A stretch of DNA of 64,000 nucleotides from Rhizobacter sp. (GTDB lineage Bacteria > Pseudomonadota > Gammaproteobacteria > Burkholderiales > Burkholderiaceae_C). Of this stretch, positions 39,055 through 48,418 are shown piece by piece. Position 1 is the first letter of the stretch. The number at the start of each line of letters is the position of its first letter. The notes beneath the pieces were generated by a model that saw only the letters and a program-made list of their open reading frames with translations, made no database searches and was not told where the DNA came from. The stretch covers positions 372,001-436,000 of the forward strand of contig JAHBZQ010000001.1 of NCBI GenBank assembly GCA_019635355.1, in the 5' to 3' direction. The position numbers and the translations under genes were made by a program.

Positions 39055-42000
39055 ACACGCCCGCCTACCGAGCCGACGGCCATCTCATCGAACGCGAGGC
39101 GTTCTACGCCATCGCCTGCGACCCGCAGCGCAGCGTGGTGGTCGAAGCCTGCGCCGGTGCTGGCAAGACCTGGATGCTCGTCTCGCGCATCCTGCGCGCG
39201 CTGCTCGAAGGAGCACAGCCCCAGGAGATCCTCGCCATCACCTTCACCCGCAAGGCGGCCGGCGAGATGCGCGAGCGCCTGCAGGAATGGCTGCGGGCGT
39301 TTTCTTCTCACGCGATGGACGACGCGGGCCGCGTGCAGCAGCTCCAGCTGCGCGGGCTCGACGCCGCCCAGGCGCGCACGCTCGCACCCGCCCTTGGCCG
39401 CCTGCATGAAACGCTGCTGGCCGGTGGCCGCAGTGTCGAGATCCGCACCTTCCACGCCTGGTTCTCCCAGCTCCTGCGTGCTGCGCCGCGCGATCTGCTG
39501 GCCGAGCTCGGCCTCGCGCCCGGCATGACGTTGATGGAAGAGCTGGACGACCACCGCGCCGCGGTCTTCCGCCGCTTCCACGCCGCCGTGGCGGCCGACG
39601 CTGCGCTGCGTGCCGACCACGCCGCACTCGTGCAGCGCCGTGGCCGCGACCGGCTGCGCAAGTGGCTGGAAGCCGCGCTCGACAAGCGCGTCGAACTCGA
39701 GCTGGCCGACGCCTCCGGCGTGCTCGAGGCCAGCATGCCCCCGCCCGATTGCGAAGGCCACCCCTGCGAGGCGCTCAAGAGCGCCACCTGGCGCGACACG
39801 CTGCTCGCGTTGGCCCAGGCGCTGGGGCAGGGTGGTGCGAAAGCGCAGGCGGCGGCCAACGGCGTGATCGATGCGCTGGCCATGTCGGACGGCGAGGCCT
39901 TGTTCCAGAGCTTGTGGAAAGCGCTCTTCACCGACAAGGGCACGCCGCGCAAGCTGGGCGATCTTCCTCAGCTGGCGCTCGTGGCCGACGACCTGGAGCG
40001 TGTGCGCGCCCAGGTGCAGCAGCACGAGGTGCACCACGAGCACCTGCAGCTCGTGCGCCTCTCGCGCGTGCTGCTGCGCGAGCTGGCCGACTACAAGCGC
40101 ACGCGCGGCCTGGCCGACATGGCCGACCTGGAGCGTTGTGCGCTCGCGCTCTTGCGCGATGTGAGCCTCTCCGGCTGGGTGCAGGAGCGGCTCGACATGC
40201 GCATCCGCCACGTGCTGATCGATGAGTTCCAGGACACGAGCCCGCTGCAGTGGCACGCGTTGCACAGCTGGCTCTCGGCCTATGCCGGCGCGGGCGGTGG
40301 CGCGAGCGGGCAGCGTCCGCCGGGGGTCTTCATCGTGGGCGACCCCAAGCAGAGCATCTACCGCTTCCGGCGCGCCGAGCCGCGTGTGTTCGGCGCGGCG
40401 CGCGAGTTCGTCACCGAAGGCCTGCACGGCCACTGGCTCGCCTGCGACCACACCCGGCGCAACGCACCCGAGGTGCTGGGCGCGGTGAACCATGTCTTCG
40501 AACAGGCCGAGCGCGAAGCGCGCTACGACGGCTTCCGCCCGCACACCACCGAGCTCGCGCCGCTTGCCGGGGCGGGCGTCTACGCCTTGCCGCCGGTGCT
40601 GCGGGTGAAGCCCGTGAAGGGCCTGCCGGCACAGCCCTCGTTGTGGCGAGACAGCCTCAGCGTGCCGCGCCACGAGCCCGAAGCCCAGCTGCGCGAGCAG
40701 GAGGCACGTTACGTCGCGCACGCGATCCAGGAGCTGCTGCACGGCGGCCATGCGCGGCCGGGCGAGGTGTTCGTGCTGTGCCGCAAACGGGCGTCGCTGC
40801 GCCTGGTGGCGCACGAGCTGCAGGCCCTGCATGTGCCGCACGCCGCAGCCGAAGACCATGCGCTGATGGACGCGGCCGAAGTGCGTGACCTCGTGGCCGT
40901 GCTCGACGTGCTGGCCTCGCCCGAACACCGCCTCTCGCTCGCGCATGCGCTGCGCAGCCCGCTCTTCGGTGCGAGCGACGACGATCTGGTGCAGCTCGCC
41001 CTCGCCGCGCGAGACCACGGCGGCGACTGGTGGCCCGCGCTGAAGCAATCGCCCAGCGCCGCACTGGCGCGTGCCGCACGCCTGCTCGCGTCATGGCAAG
41101 ACGCCGCCGCACAGTTGCCGCCGCACGACCTGCTCGACCGCATCGTCTTCGAAGGCGAGGTGCGCGAGCGTGTGGCCGCCGTCGTGCCGCCCGAGCAGCG
41201 CCTGGCCGCGCTCAACGCCATCGATGCGCTGCTGGCGCAGGCCCTCTCGCTCGACGGCGCGCGCTACGCCACGCCCTACAACTTCGTGCGCGCCCTCAAG
41301 CGCCGCCTGCTCAAGGCAGCCGCACCTGTGCAGCCCGATGCGGTGCAGTTGCTCACGGTGCACGGCGCCAAGGGCCTGGAGGCGAAGGTCGTGTTCGTGA
41401 TGGACGCACAACCCGAAGCCGCCAAGCCCGACACCGCCACGCTGCTCGTCGATTGGCCGGTCGACGCCGACCGCCCGCGGCGCTGTGCCTTCCTCTATTC
41501 CGAAGCCCAATGCCCGCCGTCGCTGCGCGAGCTCATGGCCGACGAGCTGAAAGCCCGCGAGCGCGAAGAGCTCAACGGGCTCTACGTCGCCATGACCCGC
41601 GCCCGCGAGCGCCTGGTGTTCAGCCGCACCGAGCCGCATCTCGCCGGGGCATCGTGGTGGGCGCGCGTCGAGGCGCTCGCGCAGCCGTGGCAGCCGGCGG
41701 CACCCGCCCAGGCCGTGGTCGACGAGGTCTCGCCCATCGAGCTGCAGGTGCTGCCCGCCGGGCCGCCCGCCCGCCCGGCGCCCGTCGCGCCACGCTCGCC
41801 CGACACGCCCGCCACCCGGCTCGGCCAGGCGGTGCACCGGGTGCTCGAATGGGCCACCGGCCAGCCGGCCGTGGTCGATCTGGCCGACCTCGCCGAGGCG
41901 GCGGCAGCCGAGTTCGGCGCCCCCGCCAGCGAAGTCGCGCGCGTGGCCGGCGCCATCTGGCGCAACCCGCAGTGCCGTCGTTTCCTCGCCGGCCCGGGCC

Positions 42001-42257
42001 TGCTGTGGGCGGGCAACGAGGTGCCGATGGCCGACGGCGGTGAGGTGCTGCGGCTCGACCGCCTCGTGCAGCTCGACTACGCGAGCGGCCCCACCTGGTG
42101 GGTACTCGACTACAAGCTCGCGCTTCGGCCCGGCGAGCAGGCCGAATACCGTGAACAAATGCTGCGCTACCGGCGGGCGGTCGCTGCGCTGGTGCCAGGC
42201 GCCCCGGTGCGCTGCGCGCTCGTCAACGGCCAGGGCGACGTGATCGAAGTCACATGA
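39051..42257 (+). CDS. addA: AddA-type UvrD-family helicase/nuclease
   Basis: This is the motor and second nuclease of an AddAB enzyme. The 1068 residues have a superfamily 1A helicase core: Walker A ACAGAGKT with Lys39, motif Ia ITFTRKAAGEMRER, Walker B LIDEFQDTSP (Asp391-Glu392), motif III VGDPKQSIYRFRRAE, motif V TVHGAKGLEAKVVFV and motif VI YVAMTRARERL. The C-terminal nuclease domain has Asp1020 and Lys1022 in WVLDYKLAL. It overlaps addB by four bases. The presence of AddAB suggests RecBCD is absent, which cannot be checked here. Confidence 0.9.
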   Translation: MNTPAYRADGHLIEREAFYAIACDPQRSVVVEACAGAGKTWMLVSRILRALLEGAQPQEILAITFTRKAAGEMRERLQEWLRAFSSHAMDDAGRVQQLQLRGLDAAQARTLAPALGRLHETLLAGGRSVEIRTFHAWFSQLLRAAPRDLLAELGLAPGMTLMEELDDHRAAVFRRFHAAVAADAALRADHAALVQRRGRDRLRKWLEAALDKRVELELADASGVLEASMPPPDCEGHPCEALKSATWRDTLLALAQALGQGGAKAQAAANGVIDALAMSDGEALFQSLWKALFTDKGTPRKLGDLPQLALVADDLERVRAQVQQHEVHHEHLQLVRLSRVLLRELADYKRTRGLADMADLERCALALLRDVSLSGWVQERLDMRIRHVLIDEFQDTSPLQWHALHSWLSAYAGAGGGASGQRPPGVFIVGDPKQSIYRFRRAEPRVFGAAREFVTEGLHGHWLACDHTRRNAPEVLGAVNHVFEQAEREARYDGFRPHTTELAPLAGAGVYALPPVLRVKPVKGLPAQPSLWRDSLSVPRHEPEAQLREQEARYVAHAIQELLHGGHARPGEVFVLCRKRASLRLVAHELQALHVPHAAAEDHALMDAAEVRDLVAVLDVLASPEHRLSLAHALRSPLFGASDDDLVQLALAARDHGGDWWPALKQSPSAALARAARLLASWQDAAAQLPPHDLLDRIVFEGEVRERVAAVVPPEQRLAALNAIDALLAQALSLDGARYATPYNFVRALKRRLLKAAAPVQPDAVQLLTVHGAKGLEAKVVFVMDAQPEAAKPDTATLLVDWPVDADRPRRCAFLYSEAQCPPSLRELMADELKAREREELNGLYVAMTRARERLVFSRTEPHLAGASWWARVEALAQPWQPAAPAQAVVDEVSPIELQVLPAGPPARPAPVAPRSPDTPATRLGQAVHRVLEWATGQPAVVDLADLAEAAAAEFGAPASEVARVAGAIWRNPQCRRFLAGPGLLWAGNEVPMADGGEVLRLDRLVQLDYASGPTWWVLDYKLALRPGEQAEYREQMLRYRRAVAALVPGAPVRCALVNGQGDVIEVT

Positions 42258-42396
42258 AGCCGCGTCCGGCACCGCCCGAAGCGGCGGCGCCGGAATAGAG
42301 GCCTCTTTTCGCGCCTGATCCGCGCATTGATTCACGCCCCCGGGCGCTCCAATCCGAGCAGGCGCGCCATTTGCGCGCAAGCTGCCATGCGCTTTC

Positions 42397-44241
42397 ATGC
42401 TTGAAACGGAACACGCTCCGCCGAAACCGAACCCCACGCGGGTGCTCGGTCGTTTCGAGCTGCGCCAGTTGCTGGGCAAGAGCGAGCGCACGATGGTCTG
42501 GCTCGTCCATGACCCGCGCTCGGCCCAGGAGCTGATGCTGACGCTGCCGCGCGTGCAGCCTTCGACGCCGGCCGCCGCCGAACTCTGGCTGTCGGACGCG
42601 AAACACGCCGCGCGCCTGAACCACCCGAACCTCGCCCACGTGGTCGAGATCGGCGTGCAGGAACACTGGCCCTACATCGCCGTCGACCGGGCCCTGGGCA
42701 CGACGCTCGGTGAACGCCTGGCCGCCAACCCGAAGCTCACGGCGGAAGACGCGGTGAGCTGGGTCACCCAGGCGCTCGAGGGCCTGGCCTTCGCCCACGA
42801 GGCCAGCCTCGCGCATGGCGACCTGCAACTCCACCAGATCCTCATCAGCGAGCAGGGCACCGTGCGGGTGATGGCGCTCGGCGCCGGCCTGCCCACCGCG
42901 GTGCTCGCCGAGCAGGCGGCCCACGACCGGGTGATGCCGCTCGACCCGAACCGCCTGCGCCAGTCGCGCGAAGCCGCGGTGCGCGACGTGCTCACGATGG
43001 GGCTCGTGCTGTACCACGTGCTGGCGGGCACCCCGGCGCTCGAAGAGCCCGACACCGGCCGCGTGGTCGATCGCCTCCCGCCGCAGGGCCGTGAGTTCGT
43101 GCGCCTGCCCTGGAGCACGCCGCAGCCCATTCCCGAAGCGCTGCGCGCCATCGCCAACCGCGCCACCACGCACCAGGAGCGCCAGCGCTACCACAACGCC
43201 CGCACGCTGCTGGCCGCGCTCAACGGCTGGCGCGAGACGGCCGCACAAGACAGCGGTGCGCTCGCCTTGCTGATCGACCGCCTGCGCACCGTGGGCCATC
43301 TTCCCGCCGCGCCCGGCGTGGGCGCGCGCGTGGCGCGCCTGGCCGTGGCCGAAGGCCAGCGCACCGACGAGATGGCGGCCAACATCCTGCAGGACATGGG
43401 CCTCTCCTTCGAGCTGCTGCGCACCGTGAATTCGGCGCAGGTGCAGGGCACGCAGGTGTCGGGCAACGGCCCGGTGCTGACCTTGCGCCGCGCCATCGCG
43501 CTCGTGGGCCTGAAGGGCGTGCGGCAGGCGGCGGCGTCGCTGCGGCCGTGGCCGGGGCCGCTCTCGGAGGCGCAAGCCACCACGATGCAGCGCCTGCTCG
43601 ACCGTGTGCGCCTCGCCGGCCATGCCGCGCAGGCCCTGCGCCCGGCCGGCTACGACCCCGAAGTCGTCTACCTCATCACCGCGTTGCAGAACCTCGGGCG
43701 CCTGATGGTGCAGTACCACTTTCCCGACGAGGCGGCCCAGATCCGCGAGCTCATGAAGAGCGCCCCGGCTGCCGAGCCGGGCGAGCCCGACCTGCCGGGC
43801 ATGACCGAAGAGGCCGCCGCCTTCGCGGTGCTCGGGGTCGACATCGAATCGCTCGGAGCCGCCGTCGCCAAGCATTGGGGCCTGCACGAAGACGTGCTCT
43901 ACATGATCCGCCGCCTGCCCACCCACAAGCCGGTGCGCGTGGCCGACACCGACAGCGACATGCTGCGCGTGACCGCCAGCGCCGCCAACGAAGCGGTCGA
44001 CGCCGTCACCGAAAACCCGCCGCAGCGCGTGGGCCCTGCGTTGCAGCAGGTGGTGCAGCGTTATGGCCGCGCCCTGTCGATCACGATGAAGGACCTGACC
44101 GAAGGCCTGCAAGCCGCCCGCGGCACGCTGCAGCACGGGCCGACCGGCGTGGTGCCGCGTGCGCCGCGCCGCGAAGAGGCCGAGCCGGGCGACCCCGGCA
44201 CCACCGATTTCTCGGCGCTGCTCGCGTCGCGCAAACGCTGA
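42397..44241 (+). CDS. Pseudokinase-HDOD domain signalling protein
   Basis: Residues 18-280 align throughout with the eukaryotic-type Ser/Thr kinase domain of the next gene (GRFELRQLLG, WLVHDPR, ARLNHPN), but every catalytic motif is lost. The Gly-rich loop is degraded (LLGKSERTMVW). The beta-3 lysine position is Thr49. HRD is HGD (140-142), the following lysine and asparagine are replaced (DLQLHQIL for DLKPSNIL), and DFG is ALG (160-162). Residues about 285-530 form an HDOD domain (ANILQDMGLSFELLRTVNSA, RRAIALVGLKGVRQAA, TALQNLGRLMVQYHFP). The C-terminus is a charged linker. The stop lies eight bases before the intact kinase paralogue. Its function is unknown; a regulatory or scaffold role is inferred. 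Confidence 0.85.
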   Translation: MLETEHAPPKPNPTRVLGRFELRQLLGKSERTMVWLVHDPRSAQELMLTLPRVQPSTPAAAELWLSDAKHAARLNHPNLAHVVEIGVQEHWPYIAVDRALGTTLGERLAANPKLTAEDAVSWVTQALEGLAFAHEASLAHGDLQLHQILISEQGTVRVMALGAGLPTAVLAEQAAHDRVMPLDPNRLRQSREAAVRDVLTMGLVLYHVLAGTPALEEPDTGRVVDRLPPQGREFVRLPWSTPQPIPEALRAIANRATTHQERQRYHNARTLLAALNGWRETAAQDSGALALLIDRLRTVGHLPAAPGVGARVARLAVAEGQRTDEMAANILQDMGLSFELLRTVNSAQVQGTQVSGNGPVLTLRRAIALVGLKGVRQAAASLRPWPGPLSEAQATTMQRLLDRVRLAGHAAQALRPAGYDPEVVYLITALQNLGRLMVQYHFPDEAAQIRELMKSAPAAEPGEPDLPGMTEEAAAFAVLGVDIESLGAAVAKHWGLHEDVLYMIRRLPTHKPVRVADTDSDMLRVTASAANEAVDAVTENPPQRVGPALQQVVQRYGRALSITMKDLTEGLQAARGTLQHGPTGVVPRAPRREEAEPGDPGTTDFSALLASRKR

Positions 44242-44249
44242 AGGCCGCC

Positions 44250-46655
44250 ATGCCCGCTGCCACCGCCACCGAGACCCTGGGCCGCTTCGAGCTGCGCCGC
44301 AAGCTCGGCCAGGGCGCGCAAGCCACCGTGTGGCTGGCGTTCGACCCGCGCCTGGAGCGCGAGGTGGCCGTCAAGCTGATGCTGCCCGGTGCCGATGCCG
44401 TGACCTCGAGCCAGTGGCTGCAGGAAGCGCGCAGCGTGAGCCGCCTCAACCACCCGCACATCGTGCCGGTGTTCGAAGGCGACATGCACCAGCAGCAGCC
44501 TTATCTCGTCTTCGAATATGTGCCAGGCCGCACGCTCACGGCGCACCTGCGGGCGCGTGGCGCGCTGCCGGTGCGCGAGGCGGTCGAGATGATGACGGGC
44601 GTCCTCGATGCGCTCGAAGTGGCCCACCAGGCCGGTGTGGTGCACCGCGACCTGAAGCCCTCGAACATCCTCGTCGACGGGCAGGGGCGGGCGCGGGTGA
44701 TGGACTTCGGCATCGCCGCGCGCATCCAGGATCCGTCGCACCAGCAGCAGGTGGTGGGCACGCCGGGCTACATGTCGCCCGAAGCCACGCACGGCCTGAA
44801 GCCGTCGCCGGGCATGGACGTGTTCTCCGCTGGCCTTGTGCTGGCCGAGATGCTGTCGGGCCGACAGCTCATCGCCGAGCGTGACCCCTTCCGCGCGATG
44901 TACCGCGTGGCACATGAAGACCTCGTGCTGCCCGAGAGCACGCCGGCCGATGTGGACGACCGCCTGCGGGCGATCGTGCTGCGCAGCCTGGCGCGCGACG
45001 CCTCGAAGCGCTTTGCGCGCGCGGCCGAGTTCGCCGACGCGCTGCGTGACTGGCTCGCCCCGGCGCCCGGCGAGCAGCCGGCCGCCAGCGGCAACGGCAC
45101 GCTCGACTTCCTGCTGCGCCGCATGCGGCACAAGAGCGACTTCCCGGCGCTGTCGAGCTCGGTCGGTGCGATCCAGCGGGTGGCTAACTCCGAAAACGAG
45201 CGGCTGTCGAGCCTCTCGGGCGAGATCCTCAAAGACGTGGCGCTGACCAACAAGCTGCTGCGCATGGTCAACACCGCGAGCTTCCGCCACGCTGGCGGCG
45301 GCACGGTGAGCACGGTGTCGCGCGCGGTCGCGCTGGTGGGTTTTGCCGGCATCCGCAACATGGCGCTGAGCCTTGTGCTGCTGGAGCACATGAACGACAA
45401 GGCCCATGCGACGCAGCTGAAGGAAGAGTTCCTGCGCTCGCTGATGGCTGGCTCGCTCGCCAACGAGTTGTGCGGCGCGCAGCGTGAAGGCGAGGAAGCC
45501 TTCATCGGTGCCATCTACCAGAGCCTCGGCCGCTTGTTGACCGAGTTTTACTTTCCCGAAGAAGCGCGGCAGGTGCGAAGCCTCGTCGCGGCGTCGACCA
45601 AGAAGGCCTCGACCAGCACCCGGCCAGCCAACGCCGAAGAGGCCGCGTCCATCACCGTTCTTGGCCTGAGCTTCGAAGAACTCGGGCTCGGCATCGCCCG
45701 CAGCTGGGGCTTGCCCGACAACCTGCAGCGCTGCATGCGGCGCCCGGCGATCGACCCGCCCGCGCGTGCCTGCGACAAGGGCGAGCGTGTGCAATGGATC
45801 GCCACCGTCGCCAACGACCTGACCGACGCACTCCTCAAAGCCGAACCCGGCCAGGCCAGCGCCGCCATCGCGACCGTGGCCGAGCGCTACAGCAAGGTGC
45901 TGGGCCTGGGTGTGCGCGACGTGCAGGCTGCCTCGGTGGTGGCGCAGCAGCGGCTCGTGGAGCTGGCGAACGCGATGAACCTGCAGGCCCAGCCCGGCTC
46001 GCCGATGCGCCGCCTGCTCGAACAGCCGGGCAACGGCACGGCAGCGGCCATCCAGCACGACAGCCTTACCGAGCATGCGCTGCAGGCGACCATCCCGGTC
46101 GAGTCGATGCAGATGCCGTTCGACCACCAGGCCGCGATCAACATGCTGGCCGCGGGCATCCAGGACATCACCAACACGATGGTCGAGGACTTCAAGCTCA
46201 ACGAGGTGTTGCGCATGATCCTCGAGACCATGCTGCGTGCGCTCGGCTTCCGCCGGGTCGTCTTCTGCCTGCGCGATGCGAAGTGCGACTCGCTCACCGG
46301 CCGCTTCGGCCTCGGCGAAGGCGTGGAGCAGGTGTCAGCGAAGTTCAAGGTGCCGCTCAAGACGCCGCCTGGCGCGCCCGTCGATCTCTTCGGCGCGGTG
46401 TGCCTGAAGGGCGCCGACACGCTGATTGCCGACGCGACCCTTCCGCAGATCGCGGGCCGGCTGCCCGTCTGGTACAAGCAGGGCGTCAATGCGCCTGCGT
46501 TCCTCCTCCTGCCTTTGCTGATGAAGGGCGCGCCCTTTGCGCTGATCTACGCCGACAAGGCCCGGCCCGGCGCGATCGAGCTGGGTGAGAAGGAACTCTC
46601 ACTCTTGCGCACGCTGCGCAACCAGGCCGTGATGGCCTTCAAGCAGGCCGGCTGA
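44250..46655 (+). CDS. Ser/Thr kinase-HDOD-GAF signalling protein
   Basis: The 801-residue protein has an intact eukaryotic-type kinase domain at residues 11-265: Lys42 (EVAVKLML), Glu59, HRD at 132-134 with Lys136 and Asn139, DFG at 152-154, and SPE at 176-178. An HDOD domain spans about 275-510 (LSGEILKDVALTNKLLRMVNTASF, VSRAVALVGFAGIRNMALS). A GAF-like domain lies at about 615-800 (NEVLRMILETMLRALGFRRVVFCLRD). ATG 44250 is eight bases after the paralogous pseudokinase gene, so the two are an operon. HDOD proteins act in bacterial signalling and motility output, but the signal and substrates here are unknown. Confidence 0.88.
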   Translation: MPAATATETLGRFELRRKLGQGAQATVWLAFDPRLEREVAVKLMLPGADAVTSSQWLQEARSVSRLNHPHIVPVFEGDMHQQQPYLVFEYVPGRTLTAHLRARGALPVREAVEMMTGVLDALEVAHQAGVVHRDLKPSNILVDGQGRARVMDFGIAARIQDPSHQQQVVGTPGYMSPEATHGLKPSPGMDVFSAGLVLAEMLSGRQLIAERDPFRAMYRVAHEDLVLPESTPADVDDRLRAIVLRSLARDASKRFARAAEFADALRDWLAPAPGEQPAASGNGTLDFLLRRMRHKSDFPALSSSVGAIQRVANSENERLSSLSGEILKDVALTNKLLRMVNTASFRHAGGGTVSTVSRAVALVGFAGIRNMALSLVLLEHMNDKAHATQLKEEFLRSLMAGSLANELCGAQREGEEAFIGAIYQSLGRLLTEFYFPEEARQVRSLVAASTKKASTSTRPANAEEAASITVLGLSFEELGLGIARSWGLPDNLQRCMRRPAIDPPARACDKGERVQWIATVANDLTDALLKAEPGQASAAIATVAERYSKVLGLGVRDVQAASVVAQQRLVELANAMNLQAQPGSPMRRLLEQPGNGTAAAIQHDSLTEHALQATIPVESMQMPFDHQAAINMLAAGIQDITNTMVEDFKLNEVLRMILETMLRALGFRRVVFCLRDAKCDSLTGRFGLGEGVEQVSAKFKVPLKTPPGAPVDLFGAVCLKGADTLIADATLPQIAGRLPVWYKQGVNAPAFLLLPLLMKGAPFALIYADKARPGAIELGEKELSLLRTLRNQAVMAFKQAG

Positions 46656-46728
46656 GCCTCGCGCCGCGCCCGGTGTGTCGGGCTTCACGAATGAGTGGTA
46701 CGCCTGCGGGGGGTGCGATGCTAACGCT

Positions 46729-46744
46729 TGTGATACCTGTCACG
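46729..46744 (+). promoter_or_regulatory. CRP/FNR-like site upstream of the solute-binding protein gene
   Basis: TGTGA-N6-TCACG matches the CRP consensus TGTGA-N6-TCACA with one mismatch. It lies inside a 10-base direct repeat, ACGCTTGTGA (46724-46733 and 46742-46751, 18 bases apart). A TTGACT, a possible -35 box, follows at 46753-46758. Confidence 0.45.
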
Positions 46745-46847
46745 CTTGTGACTTGACTCTCGCGCAACAAGGTACTCACCCCCTTGTATGAACTTGTTTC
46801 GCAGTGGCAGGATCGCGCCCGTCTAGTCCCAAACAAAGGCATACAAA

Positions 46848-48002
46848 ATGGCTCACCCTCAATGGACCCGTCGTCATGCGCTGCGTGCTGTCGCTTCCGC
46901 CAGCGCTCTCGCATCCACGCCCCTGTGGGCGCAAGACAAGGAGGCCGCGGCAGGCTCCAACGAAATCCGCATCGGCCAGAGTGCACACCTGACCGGGCCG
47001 CTGGCGCCGTCGTTCGTGCCGGTGCTCAAGGGCCAGGACCTCGCCATTGATGAAGTCAACCGCAAGGGCGGCATCAACGGCCGCCCGCTGAAGCTCATCA
47101 CGCTCGACGACGCGTATGACGCGAAGAAGTGCGTCGAGAACGTCAACACCCTGCTCGACAAAGACAAGGTCATCGCGCTGTACGGCCTGGCCAGCACGCC
47201 CAACGTGGGCGCAGTGCTGCCCATCCTGGCCGAGAAGAAGGTGCCGCTGGTCTGCGTGTATTCGGGTTCGCCGGCGCTGCGCGTCAAGCACCACCCGTAC
47301 TTCTTCACCACGATGGCCAGCTATCGCGACGAAGTGGCCCAGATGGTGCGCAACCTCGTCACGCTGCAGAAGTCGCAGATTGGCCTCGTGTACCAGAACG
47401 CCCCGTTCGGCCAACTGATGAAGCCGGTGGTGGAAGAGGTGGCCAAGGAACTCGGCGCCACGCTCGTGGTGCAGTCGCCGCTCGAAGCCAACGGCAGCGA
47501 TGCCGTGGCCTGCGCGCAATCGCTCGCCGCGGCCCGTCCGCAGGCGATCATCTTCATGGCCTTCGGGCCGTCGATGGTGGCGTTCGTGAAGGCTGCGCGT
47601 GCACACGTGGGCGTGCCGATCTACGCCGTGTCGATCTCGAACTCGCCGCAGATCCTCAAGGCGCTCGGCGACGAGGCCCGCGGCCTGGCCTTCACGCAGA
47701 CCGTGCCGTATCCGTTCCGCCAGACCACGCCGCTGACGCGTGACCTCGCTGCGGCGCTGTCGCGGGAGAAGCTGGAGCCGGCCTACGACTACATGTTCGG
47801 CTACCTCAACATGCGCATCCTTATCGAAGGCATCCGCCGCGGTGGCAAGCAGGTCACCTCGCAGAGCATCGTGCGGGGCATGGAAAGCATGACCAAGGTG
47901 GACCTCGGCGGCTACCCGCTGTCCTATGGCCCCAACAAGCACCACGGCTCGAACTTCGTCGAGATCACCATCGTGGGCCCGGGCGGCCGCTGGATGCGCT
48001 GA
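46848..48002 (+). CDS. ABC transporter substrate-binding protein, branched-chain amino acid (type 1) family
   Basis: This periplasmic binding protein has 384 residues. The N-terminus MAHPQWTRRHALRA with a hydrophobic stretch ending in LWAQ is a signal peptide with a twin-arginine-like start. The mature part (IRIGQSAHLTGPLAPSFVPVLKGQDLAIDEVNRKGGINGRPLKL) is typical of the Leu/Ile/Val-binding type 1 fold. No permease or ATPase genes lie nearby, so it is an orphan component and its ligand is unknown. It is followed by a strong terminator at 48025. A CRP-like site lies upstream. Confidence 0.9.
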   Translation: MAHPQWTRRHALRAVASASALASTPLWAQDKEAAAGSNEIRIGQSAHLTGPLAPSFVPVLKGQDLAIDEVNRKGGINGRPLKLITLDDAYDAKKCVENVNTLLDKDKVIALYGLASTPNVGAVLPILAEKKVPLVCVYSGSPALRVKHHPYFFTTMASYRDEVAQMVRNLVTLQKSQIGLVYQNAPFGQLMKPVVEEVAKELGATLVVQSPLEANGSDAVACAQSLAAARPQAIIFMAFGPSMVAFVKAARAHVGVPIYAVSISNSPQILKALGDEARGLAFTQTVPYPFRQTTPLTRDLAAALSREKLEPAYDYMFGYLNMRILIEGIRRGGKQVTSQSIVRGMESMTKVDLGGYPLSYGPNKHHGSNFVEITIVGPGGRWMR

Positions 48003-48024
48003 CCCACGCTTCGGCGTGTGGACG

Positions 48025-48051
48025 AACGGCAGGCTTCGGCCTGCCGTTTTT
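48025..48051 (+). terminator. Rho-independent terminator after the solute-binding protein gene
   Basis: A perfect 10-bp stem AACGGCAGGC / GCCTGCCGTT with the very stable TTCG loop is followed by TTT. The rest of the 179-base gap holds the promoter region of the next small genes. Confidence 0.85.
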
Positions 48052-48181
48052 CATTGGGTCAGACGCTTCCTACTTGCACCGCCAGCCTGCTCCGACTGCG
48101 TGCCGCGCCCGCGGCCGGTGGCCGCCTACGTGGGGGCCACCTATCGTTCTCTTCGCGTTTCACTCCATCAGGAGCACACAC

Positions 48182-48418
48182 ATGAACAGCAACGATCAGA
48201 GCAACCGCCAGAGCGGCGGCAAGGTCCAGGGCGAAGGCGACTACGAAGCCGCGCGCCGCTACGACCAATCGGCCCGTGACTTCGCACAATCGGGCAAGGT
48301 CAAGCCGGCGGCCGACCAGTCGGCACCGCGTGACGAGCGCGAAGCCGATGAGATGCAGCGTGCCGAGGAAGCCGGCAAGTCGCGCGCCAAAGGCGAAGAC
48401 CCGCAGGTGAAGCGGTGA
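48182..48418 (+). CDS. Small charged protein of unknown function (first of a three-gene micro-operon)
   Basis: The 78-residue product is hydrophilic and probably disordered, rich in Gln, Asp, Glu, Lys and Arg, with a central VQGEGDYEAARRYDQSARDF segment. It has no signal peptide or membrane helix. ATG 48182 has a GGAG ribosome-binding site about ten bases upstream. Similar small proteins with a GEGDYEAARRY segment are, from memory, common in Burkholderiales and are annotated as hypothetical. The stop overlaps the next start (GTGA), so the genes are translationally coupled. Confidence 0.75.
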   Translation: MNSNDQSNRQSGGKVQGEGDYEAARRYDQSARDFAQSGKVKPAADQSAPRDEREADEMQRAEEAGKSRAKGEDPQVKR

